A DNA stretch of 64,000 nucleotides from Prevotella merdae (GTDB lineage: Bacteria > Bacteroidota > Bacteroidia > Bacteroidales > Bacteroidaceae): contig NZ_LT985324.1 in NCBI RefSeq assembly GCF_900290275.1, positions 847,896-911,895 of the forward strand, in the 5' to 3' direction. Of this stretch, positions 26,901-34,189 are shown one piece after another. Both the position numbers and the translations under genes were made by a program. The stretch's first letter is position 1; each line of letters starts with the position of its first letter. A model generated the notes under the pieces. The model was not told the DNA's origin. It made no database searches and was given only the letters and a program-made list of their open reading frames with translations.

Positions 26901-27365
26901 GATGGCCTGTACCTGTTCAGGTATATGATGTTCTATCAGATCCTGTACAAGAGGGAGCATGAAACACTCAGTCTTACCCGAACCAGTTCCTGTTGTTACA
27001 ACGATACTCATATTTTTGCCGTCAGGAGTCTTCTCCTTCAGCAAAGTTTTCCAGCACTGATACTGGTGCTCATAAGGTGGATAGTAAGAATCTGCATTAG
27101 GCATACATTTCTGCCAGAGTGTACCCACCATTTCTTTAGCCTCGGCTTCGTGTTCAGGATAAACAGTCTCGTAGCTGTTCATGCATTGTACCAATGGCAT
27201 GGCATCCTTAGGAGCGAATACCTCAGGGATTATCATCTTCAACTGATTGATATATCCCTTTTGGCTTTTGTTCCTTGCTTCACCGCACCACATGGCTGCA
27301 AGAGTTTTCTCTACTGCTGTGCGGTTATTCTTATATAGTTCTGCAAATCTGAATTTTTGCTTCAT
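20970..27365 (-). CDS. druE: DruE-like giant helicase with DUF1998
   Basis: 2131 residues. Superfamily-2 helicase motifs: TTGTGSGKT (124-132), DETH near 276, SATIGNGS, and QRAGRSGRRGQ. Cysteine pairs (CKHCGEY, CQCPYCGTKL, CHCTKCGKT, CLGCGS) suggest zinc-binding sites. The C-terminal FDANPGGSGYSNQL is the DUF1998 signature. Size plus helicase plus DUF1998 is characteristic of DruE, the signature protein of Druantia anti-phage systems. It lies 11 bases after a ~990-residue DruH-like gene, as in Druantia type III, and overlaps mcrB by 4 bases. An alternative is a generic MrfA-type helicase, which is much shorter. Confidence 0.8.
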   Translation of the reverse strand: MKQKFRFAELYKNNRTAVEKTLAAMWCGEARNKSQKGYINQLKMIIPEVFAPKDAMPLVQCMNSYETVYPEHEAEAKEMVGTLWQKCMPNADSYYPPYEHQYQCWKTLLKEKTPDGKNMSIVVTTGTGSGKTECFMLPLVQDLIEHHIPEQVQAIFLYPLNALMEDQKARMEKLLAGTNLTFAVYNGDMPEFLPNEEDKNYKKVLRKIDAIRGITRDEAGNVIEEKYPHVIATRAELRQHPANILLTNPTMLEYILLRDKDRKLIHEKQEEEGEGTLRWIALDETHTYTGAGAAEIAMLIRRVLMAYGVTTDEVRFATSSATIGNGSENAKEELKDFIAGITGLQTNQVKYVDGKRKGIDVIPEEDKEYWLKLINDNHDGYSKLDDLITEGETIEEKLVRLDEMCQKAEDMGLEDLRVKVHYFYRVPNHGLYVDLADSHYTEDGSFRVYLENKSGQRSKDDAPLLEMSRCKHCGEYVAIAEEVKYDDGIGYQPITMDDSDMFDLVNTEDTGKTLYVFGTTKSENAEYDNNIPYIIKGNRLLNVTASNPAPKGWRIIANAHCQCPYCGTKLTKQAKQDEDNADVIQTDEEDAKKLQKFRVAPDFISRLIAPSTLDLMTEGKPKDESKIYLHKGQQYISFVDSRQMAARSTIKQNLEEERLWVYGTLYHELCRMATAGSMTMEEAIKHFENIYDTTGRKDPQHKDAEEKLDILEGSDEKAIQALLNELKPNQFLSWQDILDVLINDRLADIFCQQFAERSELSPELDEDGNIKPETKRKYILSLMVEYLSHRPLSAATPETMGLFASYYDDLQPALTSKLPDAVEEFNGKLSPENQISKKDWHALMQLFLDYTARQSECVFLTMDDQDSVDIFQTVRFATKKEMRRPVHKPVIRDKAANPSRIIRLLAKLIANEKHISIVNAINSYKQDIQDVIDCMWNELTLKYELLEHGKHYDTELHKQVKDKDEVKDGVHFTPYRLNLAKLGFKLYDDVYLCDTNQSGSRHHVECLRPVEITFHGYSPYVIGGEPVALKEELHEKWVPYPYHNHSMNPNPADEVIEEWAKDNRKILWNNDLWGENGSFSDRLLQIHQFPQLFIQAEHTAQVDKMISRQVQEDFKDHRLNILACSTTMEMGVDLGDLELVMMTSVPPMPSNYKQRAGRSGRRGQVRSACVTLCGSDAVGIRTLLNPMENVIMRNVNSPTVDLNSAQVIQRHINSFLIREFGVFGMAGGSITEQVISYYTNYQIVPDGESNHFKVKKKADNAPISPLDGLGDETGTPYEAFNNKCSESLSDDLRRKIRILLDGTIFSSRPPQYVVSKAREMNEKCYSELELRIQDYAEPYKKAKSARQQAFFEMKFIEPLASRLISYWATHRFTPNANMPVNVVEFDINASSQTSYTLVTPSNPSYPLRTALSQYAPGNPIARDGMVRIVRGIRYTNFFKPEVTFKKLYFNREQVVIDTKEELDSLEKWRVSASTELDLLQPAEFIPDMNESASRILDQNVYTRVSAQLIGADEWKQDRIEPHLFDTRSSRESGNGQILYYNEGTGFGYCHCTKCGKTVLESWPAASSSDPDKLPNEMNPIASKDTDKPDYHFALVKKGPKPNKCLGCGSTDYIKRNVVLGDTIQTDYTEIRIRHFQKDWINSRNEEEDLLITLGLLFARALSEELNVERTDLDFTITPNGHICIFDANPGGSGYSNQLAAMDLMKSAIERAYTIIEAAIRSGNKEALIDKFTLHYINHIDIDAAKAWIEEERSARKVLPNAVSSVFGESATETSLAKMERTFALSQNEKFIFVDDDYASWEYEGTDHCWKGQFFNYFAPHGQQTSFCVVKNTDIAIPTPAMSMIRSVKGWTNEVMEIKNPFAGNGLYPLAYIDGRLYFTNNPNHITMNDKWGNGTIYYIRTNNFACKAKFIKTDIVDATTKIFKLVDGDPTIIKTSGLAGIIDNRASQIVQAFVAHCQANRESVVNVSYQDEHMKSILSIILCSQTIKYFIKKIGSPYNLEFLVERYNSDNGKRDNLGANQPTSEDRDSWLENLANELVEGLEYEDGIKGALSPVVSAPRRSLTHWRVLTFECAGKKLCIYPDGGFMNGWFIYNAPGERKMYDLSTITYDTEIDICRNQDIKFDIAIEDTK

Positions 27366-27376
27366 ATCTCGATATT

Positions 27377-30355
27377 CTAATTTTCATTTGAAACTATAGC
27401 GTGATTCATCTCGCTGAATTTATATCTGCACTCATCAAAGTCTATCAGAAACTCTTTCAAGTTTTCATATTTTCCCAAAGCATCTGGGTTATCTTGTATG
27501 AGTTTGAGAGCTTTATCTGCATCTTCCTCTATCTTTGGCCAGACATCAAAAGACCAGTATCTTTTAAGAAACTCTTTCAGACAACTCTCCTCTCGTTCAT
27601 CCGAACATTTTGGCGTCTTCAGAAAGAATTCAGTTACAGCTTCCTTCATCTTGCTTACCTCGTCAGCATCTTCTGCCAAATCTTCAATCTGGCTGATCCA
27701 CGCTTCTCTTGGTAAAAGCATCCAGTCGAAGTGGAACTCTACGGCAAACTGATACAGATTTTCAATGTCTGTATCGGTTAGCTGATAACCACGCTTCTTG
27801 ACAAGAGGAAGAAATATATCTCCAATTTGTCTGCCTGCTTTCACCACTTTTATGAGTGGATTGAAGAGAAAGAAGTATGTCTTATGCTCAGCCACGATTT
27901 CAAAGCAATATAATGCATCGACTACTATCTGCGATTTCTTACCTCCCCAACCAGACTTTACCTTTTTTATATAAGGTAAGGCATAATGCCGTGGAAACGA
28001 ATTGAATTTCATGCTTTGGAATACAATGCCGTCACCTGATAGTTCGTTGCTGTTAGCTACAGCCACTGGATCCGTCTTGTAGTTCCATGCATATAAATCT
28101 TTCGGTGCATCCATAGCCTTCGATATATATACTTTCAGATAATCCAGAGGAAACTCTTCTGTAAGTTCATCTACCGGCATTTCCAGTTTGTAGTTATCTA
28201 CAGAAAGGTTAGGGTCATTGAAGGTAGGGAAACCATAGAACATTCTACTGTTCTTTTTGATTTGATATTCCTTCACGCCATTTTCTGAGAAATCTCTTAT
28301 AGAGAATTGGTTGCAGTTGATGAGAGGAATGTGTATATCCTCTTCTTTGCCAGCGTAACTCACAATATGACTTTTCCTATTGCTATCCTTCTGCGATAGT
28401 TCACGCATAATGATAGGACGATATACGTCCACCAATATTTGTGCCTGGTCATTTCCTATTTTCAGCTGTTTGGTATCAGGCTCACGCACACCCAGCAACT
28501 TTTCAAAGTTATCTTGTATGTCATCTACTCCTTCCAAAGCTGTACAGATACGCATGTGCTCGAAATCTCGCCAGATTGGTTGCTGTCCGGCAGAGACAGG
28601 AGTGAAAGGTACATAATACACGTGCGGTTTGAATACGATGCCTTTTACCGTCACTCTTAGGCGAATTGCACCTTGCTCTGGTTCTTCTTCGTTCCAATCC
28701 ACATAGCGTGATCCTTTCAGCCATTCCAGATCATAGTCAGTTACAGGTTCGCCTTCCTTTGAAGCACCTGTAGCATAATGTCGTACTTCCAGACCACTGC
28801 GTCCGAAAAGAACAGGGAGATTATCTTCCTGCATTTCTTCGTCATCGTAGTCTGTATCGATATACTTGTAGAGCACAAAGACATTATCCTTATACTTGAT
28901 GGTCTTCAGATATTTCTTTGTAACAACCTGGTATAGTCCATTACGGTTGAAGAAGGGTGGTAATATCTCCTTGCCATCCGGACCAACCAGTATCACCTTA
29001 TCATTGATAGGACACCAGCAATAGTCAGTACCGCATTTTTCTCCATTTCTATAATGTGCATACACCACTGGCAACTCTCTGTAAGGTTCTGCAAGATGAT
29101 ATGCCGAAGAGAATATCACGGCTGTTGCAGCCTGTGCATTCTTTCTCGTGCTGAACTTGTTGCTTGTCTTAGGCAGGGCATACACCTGCATATAGTCTGC
29201 CACATGCAGTTCCTGCACAACTCTTGTCACGGCAATACTTGTGCCGTCAGCCTGATTTTCGTCGTACTTCATCACCATCTCAACCTTGTCGAAATGGCAT
29301 ACAGGAATATCGGTATAGGTATTCTCGTCGATTTTGTTTACCGATAAGAAGCCGGTCTTTTCACTTCCTGTATTATCATATTTAAACAGAGGTTCCTCCG
29401 TTTTATCTAATTTCTGTACATAGCGACCATTATCCTTGAATCGCAGATAAAAGCGTATTCTACCCACTTCCTCAGGATGTTCGATTCCCCATTCCGGTTT
29501 CTGCAGTCTGTCGTAGCCTATGTATTGTTTTTTACCTCCACCAATCTCTTCAGGTTTCAGTTTCACTCTCAGGTGGCGAACCATCTGGTTTCTGCTTGCA
29601 GTATAGGCAATCACCCATTCAAAGTCAAATTTATTTTTCTTTGCCACCTCGTCAGCTTCCAGAATCTTGTGGAGTAACTGCGGTATGCAGGTTTCTTCAC
29701 GATTCATGTCTTCCTTAGCAAAAGGAGCCTCTTTTTCCTTGCTGAGAATACAGTCTAGGTATTCATAGAGACTATGCTTGCGTGCTATTGACTCTTGGAA
29801 GGCAACAGCACGGTTACGGTCTTTCAAATCATCCAGTTCTATTTCTTCACCATGGAATATCTTGCAAAGCTGGGGTAGGAGCGCATCATTCTTATCTCGT
29901 TTAAGCTCTGCTTGTACAGCCAGTCCACCCAATACCTGCAATGATTCCAGCCATCGGTAAGAGGTCTTGTCCGGATTAGTTGATGCGTTATAAACGAAGG
30001 TATTAGCATCAATCTTTGCCAGTTGGTACAACATCTTCAATTCATCGGTGGTAAGGGTTATCACCTTGTTGTCGTCCATGGTGTCTGCACCCTTATAAAA
30101 ACGTTTGTACCACTCTGCCAGATACATCACTAATATAACGGCGAAATCCTCACTTAGCAGATGATGATAATCATTGCTATGTGAGGAGATGCTATTTGCT
30201 ATAGCCGTTTCAAGGATATAGAACTGCTCTAAAGAGAGTCTGAGCTCCCAGACGTAGGGGCGACCTACGTCTATTTGCTTCCTAAGTTGCTCTTGACACT
30301 TAGGTAGGCATGCCAGCAGTTTTTTATCCTCTTCTGTATAGGGAGTTGTTGCCAT
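27377..30355 (-). CDS. druH: DruH-like protein (Druantia type III)
   Basis: 992 residues, no catalytic motif recognised and no membrane segment. The assignment rests on size, on position directly upstream of the DruE-like helicase (11-base gap), and on the two-gene DruH-DruE composition of Druantia type III. The centre is beta-rich (IRFYLRFKDNGRYVQ, YCWCPINDKVILVGPDGKEILP), and the ends are helical and acidic. It could instead be an unrelated partner of the helicase. Confidence 0.55.
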   Translation of the reverse strand: MATTPYTEEDKKLLACLPKCQEQLRKQIDVGRPYVWELRLSLEQFYILETAIANSISSHSNDYHHLLSEDFAVILVMYLAEWYKRFYKGADTMDDNKVITLTTDELKMLYQLAKIDANTFVYNASTNPDKTSYRWLESLQVLGGLAVQAELKRDKNDALLPQLCKIFHGEEIELDDLKDRNRAVAFQESIARKHSLYEYLDCILSKEKEAPFAKEDMNREETCIPQLLHKILEADEVAKKNKFDFEWVIAYTASRNQMVRHLRVKLKPEEIGGGKKQYIGYDRLQKPEWGIEHPEEVGRIRFYLRFKDNGRYVQKLDKTEEPLFKYDNTGSEKTGFLSVNKIDENTYTDIPVCHFDKVEMVMKYDENQADGTSIAVTRVVQELHVADYMQVYALPKTSNKFSTRKNAQAATAVIFSSAYHLAEPYRELPVVYAHYRNGEKCGTDYCWCPINDKVILVGPDGKEILPPFFNRNGLYQVVTKKYLKTIKYKDNVFVLYKYIDTDYDDEEMQEDNLPVLFGRSGLEVRHYATGASKEGEPVTDYDLEWLKGSRYVDWNEEEPEQGAIRLRVTVKGIVFKPHVYYVPFTPVSAGQQPIWRDFEHMRICTALEGVDDIQDNFEKLLGVREPDTKQLKIGNDQAQILVDVYRPIIMRELSQKDSNRKSHIVSYAGKEEDIHIPLINCNQFSIRDFSENGVKEYQIKKNSRMFYGFPTFNDPNLSVDNYKLEMPVDELTEEFPLDYLKVYISKAMDAPKDLYAWNYKTDPVAVANSNELSGDGIVFQSMKFNSFPRHYALPYIKKVKSGWGGKKSQIVVDALYCFEIVAEHKTYFFLFNPLIKVVKAGRQIGDIFLPLVKKRGYQLTDTDIENLYQFAVEFHFDWMLLPREAWISQIEDLAEDADEVSKMKEAVTEFFLKTPKCSDEREESCLKEFLKRYWSFDVWPKIEEDADKALKLIQDNPDALGKYENLKEFLIDFDECRYKFSEMNHAIVSNEN

Positions 30356-30387
30356 AATCCTTACCTATTTTGTTTGACACTTTATTG

Positions 30388-31821
30388 CTATTTTACTTTC
30401 CAATAACCACCATTATCAGCGCCAATACGCTCTATCATCCCTTCTTTCTTTAGTTTGGCTAATTGTTTCTTTATTCCATCTTCGGTAATGCCGATAATTT
30501 TAGCCAACTCCTTTCTGCCCGTTTGTGGATGAATTCTAAGAATGTTGAGAATCTGTTCCTGGGTACTTTTCTGGGTACTTCTTTCCACTTTCTGGGTACT
30601 TCTTTCTTCTTTCTGGGTACTTATCAGGGTACTATAGTCTGCTTTCTGGGTACTTTTCTGATCTTCTTTTCTCCAAACTGTTACCTTAAATTCTTTACCA
30701 TTGGCGTCATTATTTATCTCGATTCTTGGATATTCTGCTAATATTCGCACGATGCCTGAACCGATGCCTCTATAATGCAAGGCATTGGTGGCAAATGTTG
30801 CCAAATATGGATTACGTTGATAGGTTTTTCCATTACGAATATCCTGCTCGGTCAGACCTCCTGCCAATGCACCAGGGCTGATAATCTCAACTCTGTTGTC
30901 AAAGATAAATATTCTTATTGGTGCAGAACGGAGTAGGTCTCTATGTACCAACGCATTCTGTAATACTTCCTCCAGTACTTCCTCTGAGATTTCCAATTTA
31001 CCGAGCGAGTTGAACGAAGCTCCCTTTTCTTGTATGTTATGTAAATTTGATTTCAAGAAAGCCATGCTTTTTTCATATATCTGTGGCATATTACCGACAA
31101 TCTCCTTTGTGTCACGATATTGAGTACCGGCAAGTTCGTTTCCAAAGAATGATACGGCTTTCACCATAAATGTAGGACAGTAGTATTCCGGATGTTTACC
31201 GAAAAAGAGATAGCCTGCGAGCGTTGGGATTCCATTGTGATTGAGCACGTGAATGTTCTTTAACATCTGCTCTGCATTGTCAGATAGTTTATCAAGATTC
31301 AGGGCATAAACTTTCTTCAGATAATCATTAAGTGCATAGCGGTCGAGGTCATCGAAGTTTGTTTCCTGAACCCCTGCTGCATCAGCCTGATAGCTACCTG
31401 AGTCTTGAAATAGAGACAATATTTCAGAGTTCTCTGTTATGCGTCTTTTGTCTGCCCCTTGTTTTACCCATATTTCACCATTCAGATTTTTATAGGGCTT
31501 GTTCTTTCCTTGTGCTACACTGCATACCAGAAAATGCTTGCCATCGGCTCGTATCACATCGGTGGTGATATAGATGGTAGGGCGTACTTGTTCGTTGGCA
31601 GCATTGCCTAGTTCTCGGCTGATGGTTTGTATTTCATCGTAAGACAAGCCTACCAGTTCGCCTGTCTTATCTTTAATGCCAAAGAATATCTGTCCGCCAA
31701 GGGTGTTGGCAAATGCAATCATCTCCTTGGCGATTTCTTTCTGCCCTGTAAACTGCTCTTTAAACTGGATTGTGGTGGTCTCACCACAACGGGCAATATC
31801 TTTTAATTCTTCTTGTGTCAT
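30388..31821 (-). CDS. AlbA_2/Schlafen-like protein with GHKL-type ATPase domain and winged helix
   Basis: 477 residues. Residues ~10-130 are an AlbA_2 domain (TIQFKEQFTGQKEIAKEMIAFANTLGGQIFFGI). Residues ~270-370 are an HATPase_c_4-like part (EEVLQNALVHRDLLRSAPIRIFIFDNRVEIISPGAL, YRGIGSGIVRI). A linker contains six STQ or STQK repeats (30561-30655). A winged helix follows (GRKELAKIIGITEDGIKKQLAKL). Such proteins are transcriptional regulators or nucleic-acid-binding accessory proteins common in defence islands. It sits between the HNH and DruH-like genes. Confidence 0.8.
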   Translation of the reverse strand: MTQEELKDIARCGETTTIQFKEQFTGQKEIAKEMIAFANTLGGQIFFGIKDKTGELVGLSYDEIQTISRELGNAANEQVRPTIYITTDVIRADGKHFLVCSVAQGKNKPYKNLNGEIWVKQGADKRRITENSEILSLFQDSGSYQADAAGVQETNFDDLDRYALNDYLKKVYALNLDKLSDNAEQMLKNIHVLNHNGIPTLAGYLFFGKHPEYYCPTFMVKAVSFFGNELAGTQYRDTKEIVGNMPQIYEKSMAFLKSNLHNIQEKGASFNSLGKLEISEEVLEEVLQNALVHRDLLRSAPIRIFIFDNRVEIISPGALAGGLTEQDIRNGKTYQRNPYLATFATNALHYRGIGSGIVRILAEYPRIEINNDANGKEFKVTVWRKEDQKSTQKADYSTLISTQKEERSTQKVERSTQKSTQEQILNILRIHPQTGRKELAKIIGITEDGIKKQLAKLKKEGMIERIGADNGGYWKVK

Positions 31822-31827
31822 TATTTT

Positions 31828-32619
31828 TTAATTATGGGTGTTTTTATAACGTATACCTTTGTATATTCTTTTTAGTTCCTCCAAACTCATGCAGTTTCCT
31901 TTGCCTCCCTGCCCATGATGAATCATCCTATGGCAGTTGGCACAAAGTGGTACAAGGTCGGTTTGAGAGTTCACTGGATGTTCTCCTTCTGTTTGTGAGA
32001 ATGGTTTGAGGTGGTGAATCTCAATATATTCGTCATCTATGTCATATGCCTTGGCAAAATCAAAACCACAACACTCGCAGAAGATGTGACCACTATGTAA
32101 AGCCTTGTAATAGTTGATGCAGGCTTGTCGGAGAATCTTGTTTCTCTTTCTGATTTCTGCAGGTTGTGCTTCGCCAGCTTCACCTTCCAAGTATATGGTA
32201 TTTTCTACCGTTGGCTTGGGTGTAACAGGCGGTTCTGCAGTCTTCGTTCCAGAAGAATGATTGGTATCATCATATTCACCATATACCGGCATCGGCACAG
32301 CATTTGCATTCAGGGCTTTCAAGAATAGCCGGTACCATTTCAGAACCTCTGTGTATCGTGGTTCCACACTCATGTCGAGATTCTTCAAGATAGGGTGCGT
32401 CTTGATCTTTCTGCGAAATTCTTCTACGTCATCTATTTCTGTAATATCATAGATAGACTCGTATTTGGTGCCAAAGTAGTCATTGAGCGTATTGGGAATA
32501 ATACGCTCTGCCGTTTCAACGGTCAGACTTACTTCTTTGGCATCACCATCAAAGCGTTCCGATAGATAACTTCGGAATACTCTGCCAAGTTGCTCGTATG
32601 TGAAATCACTTTTATGCAT
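31828..32619 (-). CDS. HNH endonuclease
   Basis: 263 residues. The C-terminal HNH fold shows CECCGFDFAKAYDIDDEYIEIHHLKPFS...DLVPLCANCHRMIHH: two Cys pairs as structural zinc ligands, HH catalytic, and N and H of the helix. The N-terminal ~150 residues are of unknown function, perhaps DNA recognition. It begins 3 bases after the Fic gene and ends 6 bases before the AlbA_2 gene, so it is tightly co-transcribed. Probable role: DNA cleavage in defence. Confidence 0.85.
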   Translation of the reverse strand: MHKSDFTYEQLGRVFRSYLSERFDGDAKEVSLTVETAERIIPNTLNDYFGTKYESIYDITEIDDVEEFRRKIKTHPILKNLDMSVEPRYTEVLKWYRLFLKALNANAVPMPVYGEYDDTNHSSGTKTAEPPVTPKPTVENTIYLEGEAGEAQPAEIRKRNKILRQACINYYKALHSGHIFCECCGFDFAKAYDIDDEYIEIHHLKPFSQTEGEHPVNSQTDLVPLCANCHRMIHHGQGGKGNCMSLEELKRIYKGIRYKNTHN

Positions 32620-32622
32620 ATT

Positions 32623-33513
32623 CTAATCTTCCTGTTCGTAATAATACGAGTAGTCGATACCTTTCATAAAGGTTTCTCTATCATTTATCTTGTCTGTCAA
32701 TGCTGCTTTCAGCAACTGTTTTATAGGAGTGCTTTCAGCTACGCTGGCGGTCATTGCCGCCAAATAGTCTTTTTTGTTCACCATGCTCCAGTCGATACAT
32801 TTCTTGAGATGTTTCTTCAGCATGAGGTCGAGCCATATACGTGTGCTTCTGCCATTGCCCTCACGGAAAGGATGTGCCACATTCATTTCAACATATTTGT
32901 CGGCTATCTGCTCAAACGTTTCTTCGGGCATCAGTTCTATCTGTCGGAGCGTAGCTGGCAAATAGGCAGCCATAGCAAACTGAAATCCACCCTTGGCTAT
33001 ATTCACCGTGCGGATATGTCCAGCGAAGTCGTACAAACCGCCAAATAGGTAAGCGTGAATCTGTTGCAGTCCCTTTACTGTTCCCACCTCAATGCTCTCT
33101 ATCATACTGCTCTCGAACAAGGCATATGCCTTCGATTTGCTTTTGCCGTCGATGCTCTCTTCACTATTCGTGAGCCATGCCACAAAGCGAGAAGCCTTGG
33201 TGTTAGGAAAACAGGATGCCAGTTGCAGAATGCCTTCTGTGTCGAGAACATCAGTTTTATAACGTTTACCATCTTGTGCCAGAAGTTTCAGTTGGTTAGT
33301 GGCACTAACCAACTCGTTTCCTTCCTTCTTCAGTTTTGTTTTCAGATACTTCCAATAGTTGCGGTTCTTGGTATAATCGTCTTGGTTGTTGAGCACACCA
33401 ACGACATCCAAAACGGAAAACCACCATTTGGATAGTGTCTCGTCCCAAACGGCACGCACTTCGCGGTCGTTGAAGAAACGGATGGATACCTTCTGTATAT
33501 TGTTATTGCTCAT
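32623..33513 (-). CDS. BRO-N-like / Fic domain fusion
   Basis: 296 residues. Residues ~1-100 resemble a BRO-N/phage antirepressor domain ([29 protein letters not shown]...[25 protein letters not shown]). Residues ~140-280 are a Fic domain with [19 protein letters not shown], complete for catalysis (HPFx[E/D]GNGR). Fic enzymes usually transfer AMP to protein hydroxyls. No inhibitory (S/T)xxxE(G/N) helix is seen at the usual place. In this operon a toxin or regulator role is likely. Confidence 0.85.
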   Translation of the reverse strand: MSNNNIQKVSIRFFNDREVRAVWDETLSKWWFSVLDVVGVLNNQDDYTKNRNYWKYLKTKLKKEGNELVSATNQLKLLAQDGKRYKTDVLDTEGILQLASCFPNTKASRFVAWLTNSEESIDGKSKSKAYALFESSMIESIEVGTVKGLQQIHAYLFGGLYDFAGHIRTVNIAKGGFQFAMAAYLPATLRQIELMPEETFEQIADKYVEMNVAHPFREGNGRSTRIWLDLMLKKHLKKCIDWSMVNKKDYLAAMTASVAESTPIKQLLKAALTDKINDRETFMKGIDYSYYYEQED

Positions 33514-33551
33514 TGTTTTCTGTTTTGATTACTTCTTTATCGGCCATACAC

Positions 33552-33653
33552 CCAGTACCACTTTCAGTACCACCTAACTGGTACTGGAGTTTATCTCAGG
33601 TGGTACTGGAGTTTCACTTATGTGGTACTGGAGTGTTACTTATGTGGTACTGG
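33552..33653. repeat. 22-bp tandem repeat array ahead of the Fic gene
   Basis: GGTACTGG occurs at 33580, 33602, 33624 and 33646, exactly 22 bp apart, in units of the form GGTACTGGAGTTTCACTTATGT. Inverted CCAGTACC or CAGTACC words lie at 33552 and 33565. The period is not a multiple of 3, so it is not coding. It fills the only intergenic gap over 100 bases in the operon. Could be protein-binding iterons or a recombination scar. Confidence 0.8.
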
Positions 33654-33674
33654 CAAAAACATTATATGCATAAA

Positions 33675-34112
33675 TCAGGCATTCCAATTGATGTGCTCCT
33701 CGTAGTTATCGAACTTCATTTTGGAGTCTGGTCCTACCTTTTTGAGCATTTGGCGTATCACTTCTTGTTCCTCAGGAGAGATTAGAATGTCACCACGTCT
33801 GCGCTTGAAATATTGGTTGCGTCCGAAGTGGAGAATGAGGGTAGTCATGAACTGGTCATACTGCTGTGGGAACATCCGCTTTTGGAAGTTGGTGAATCCT
33901 CTAGCGAATATCACTGGCTTTTTGTCGCGATAGTATGTACACGATTCGTCCTTGCTGCATCTGGTTGGATTGATCAGACGCAGATACTCTTCATTCTGCT
34001 CCATCATCATGGTGTAAGCAATATGATGCAAGCAGGTTGCTGCCATTGGGCAGCTACTATGCTCACATACTGGATAGTCATTTGGTAGTGATGTATATTC
34101 TTTCTTTTGCAT
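33675..34112 (-). CDS. DUF6078 family protein
   Basis: 145 residues. Cysteines at CEHSSCPMAATC and CSKDESC, then YYRDKKPVIFARGFTNFQKRMFPQQYDQFMTTLILHFGRNQYFKRRRGD. The pattern is familiar from a Bacteroidales-only family (DUF6078) of unknown function. Possibly a zinc protein. It lies between the restriction-type gene and the repeat array. Confidence 0.65.
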   Translation of the reverse strand: MQKKEYTSLPNDYPVCEHSSCPMAATCLHHIAYTMMMEQNEEYLRLINPTRCSKDESCTYYRDKKPVIFARGFTNFQKRMFPQQYDQFMTTLILHFGRNQYFKRRRGDILISPEEQEVIRQMLKKVGPDSKMKFDNYEEHINWNA

Positions 34113-34151
34113 AATCTACTTTGTTTTGACAACGTTGTTCTTTTAGATTTG

Positions 34152-34181
34152 TTCGGGATGCCTTCGGGATTCGTTCGGGAT
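34152..34181. repeat. 11-bp direct repeat, three copies
   Basis: TTCGGGAT at 34152, 34163 and 34174, spaced exactly 11 bp (one helical turn) in the 77-base gap between the restriction gene and DUF6078. Possible binding site or junction scar. Confidence 0.65.
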
Positions 34182-34189
34182 GAATGCGA

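Noticed and set aside
20970..27365. DISARM (DrmA/DrmB) or Dpd assignment for the giant helicase
   Set aside because: DISARM splits the helicase and DUF1998 between two proteins and has a PLD gene and a methylase in its core; here both domains are in one 2131-residue chain beside a DruH-sized gene.
33552..33653. Possible CRISPR array
   Set aside because: The units are contiguous 22-bp tandem repeats with no unique spacers, and no cas genes are present.
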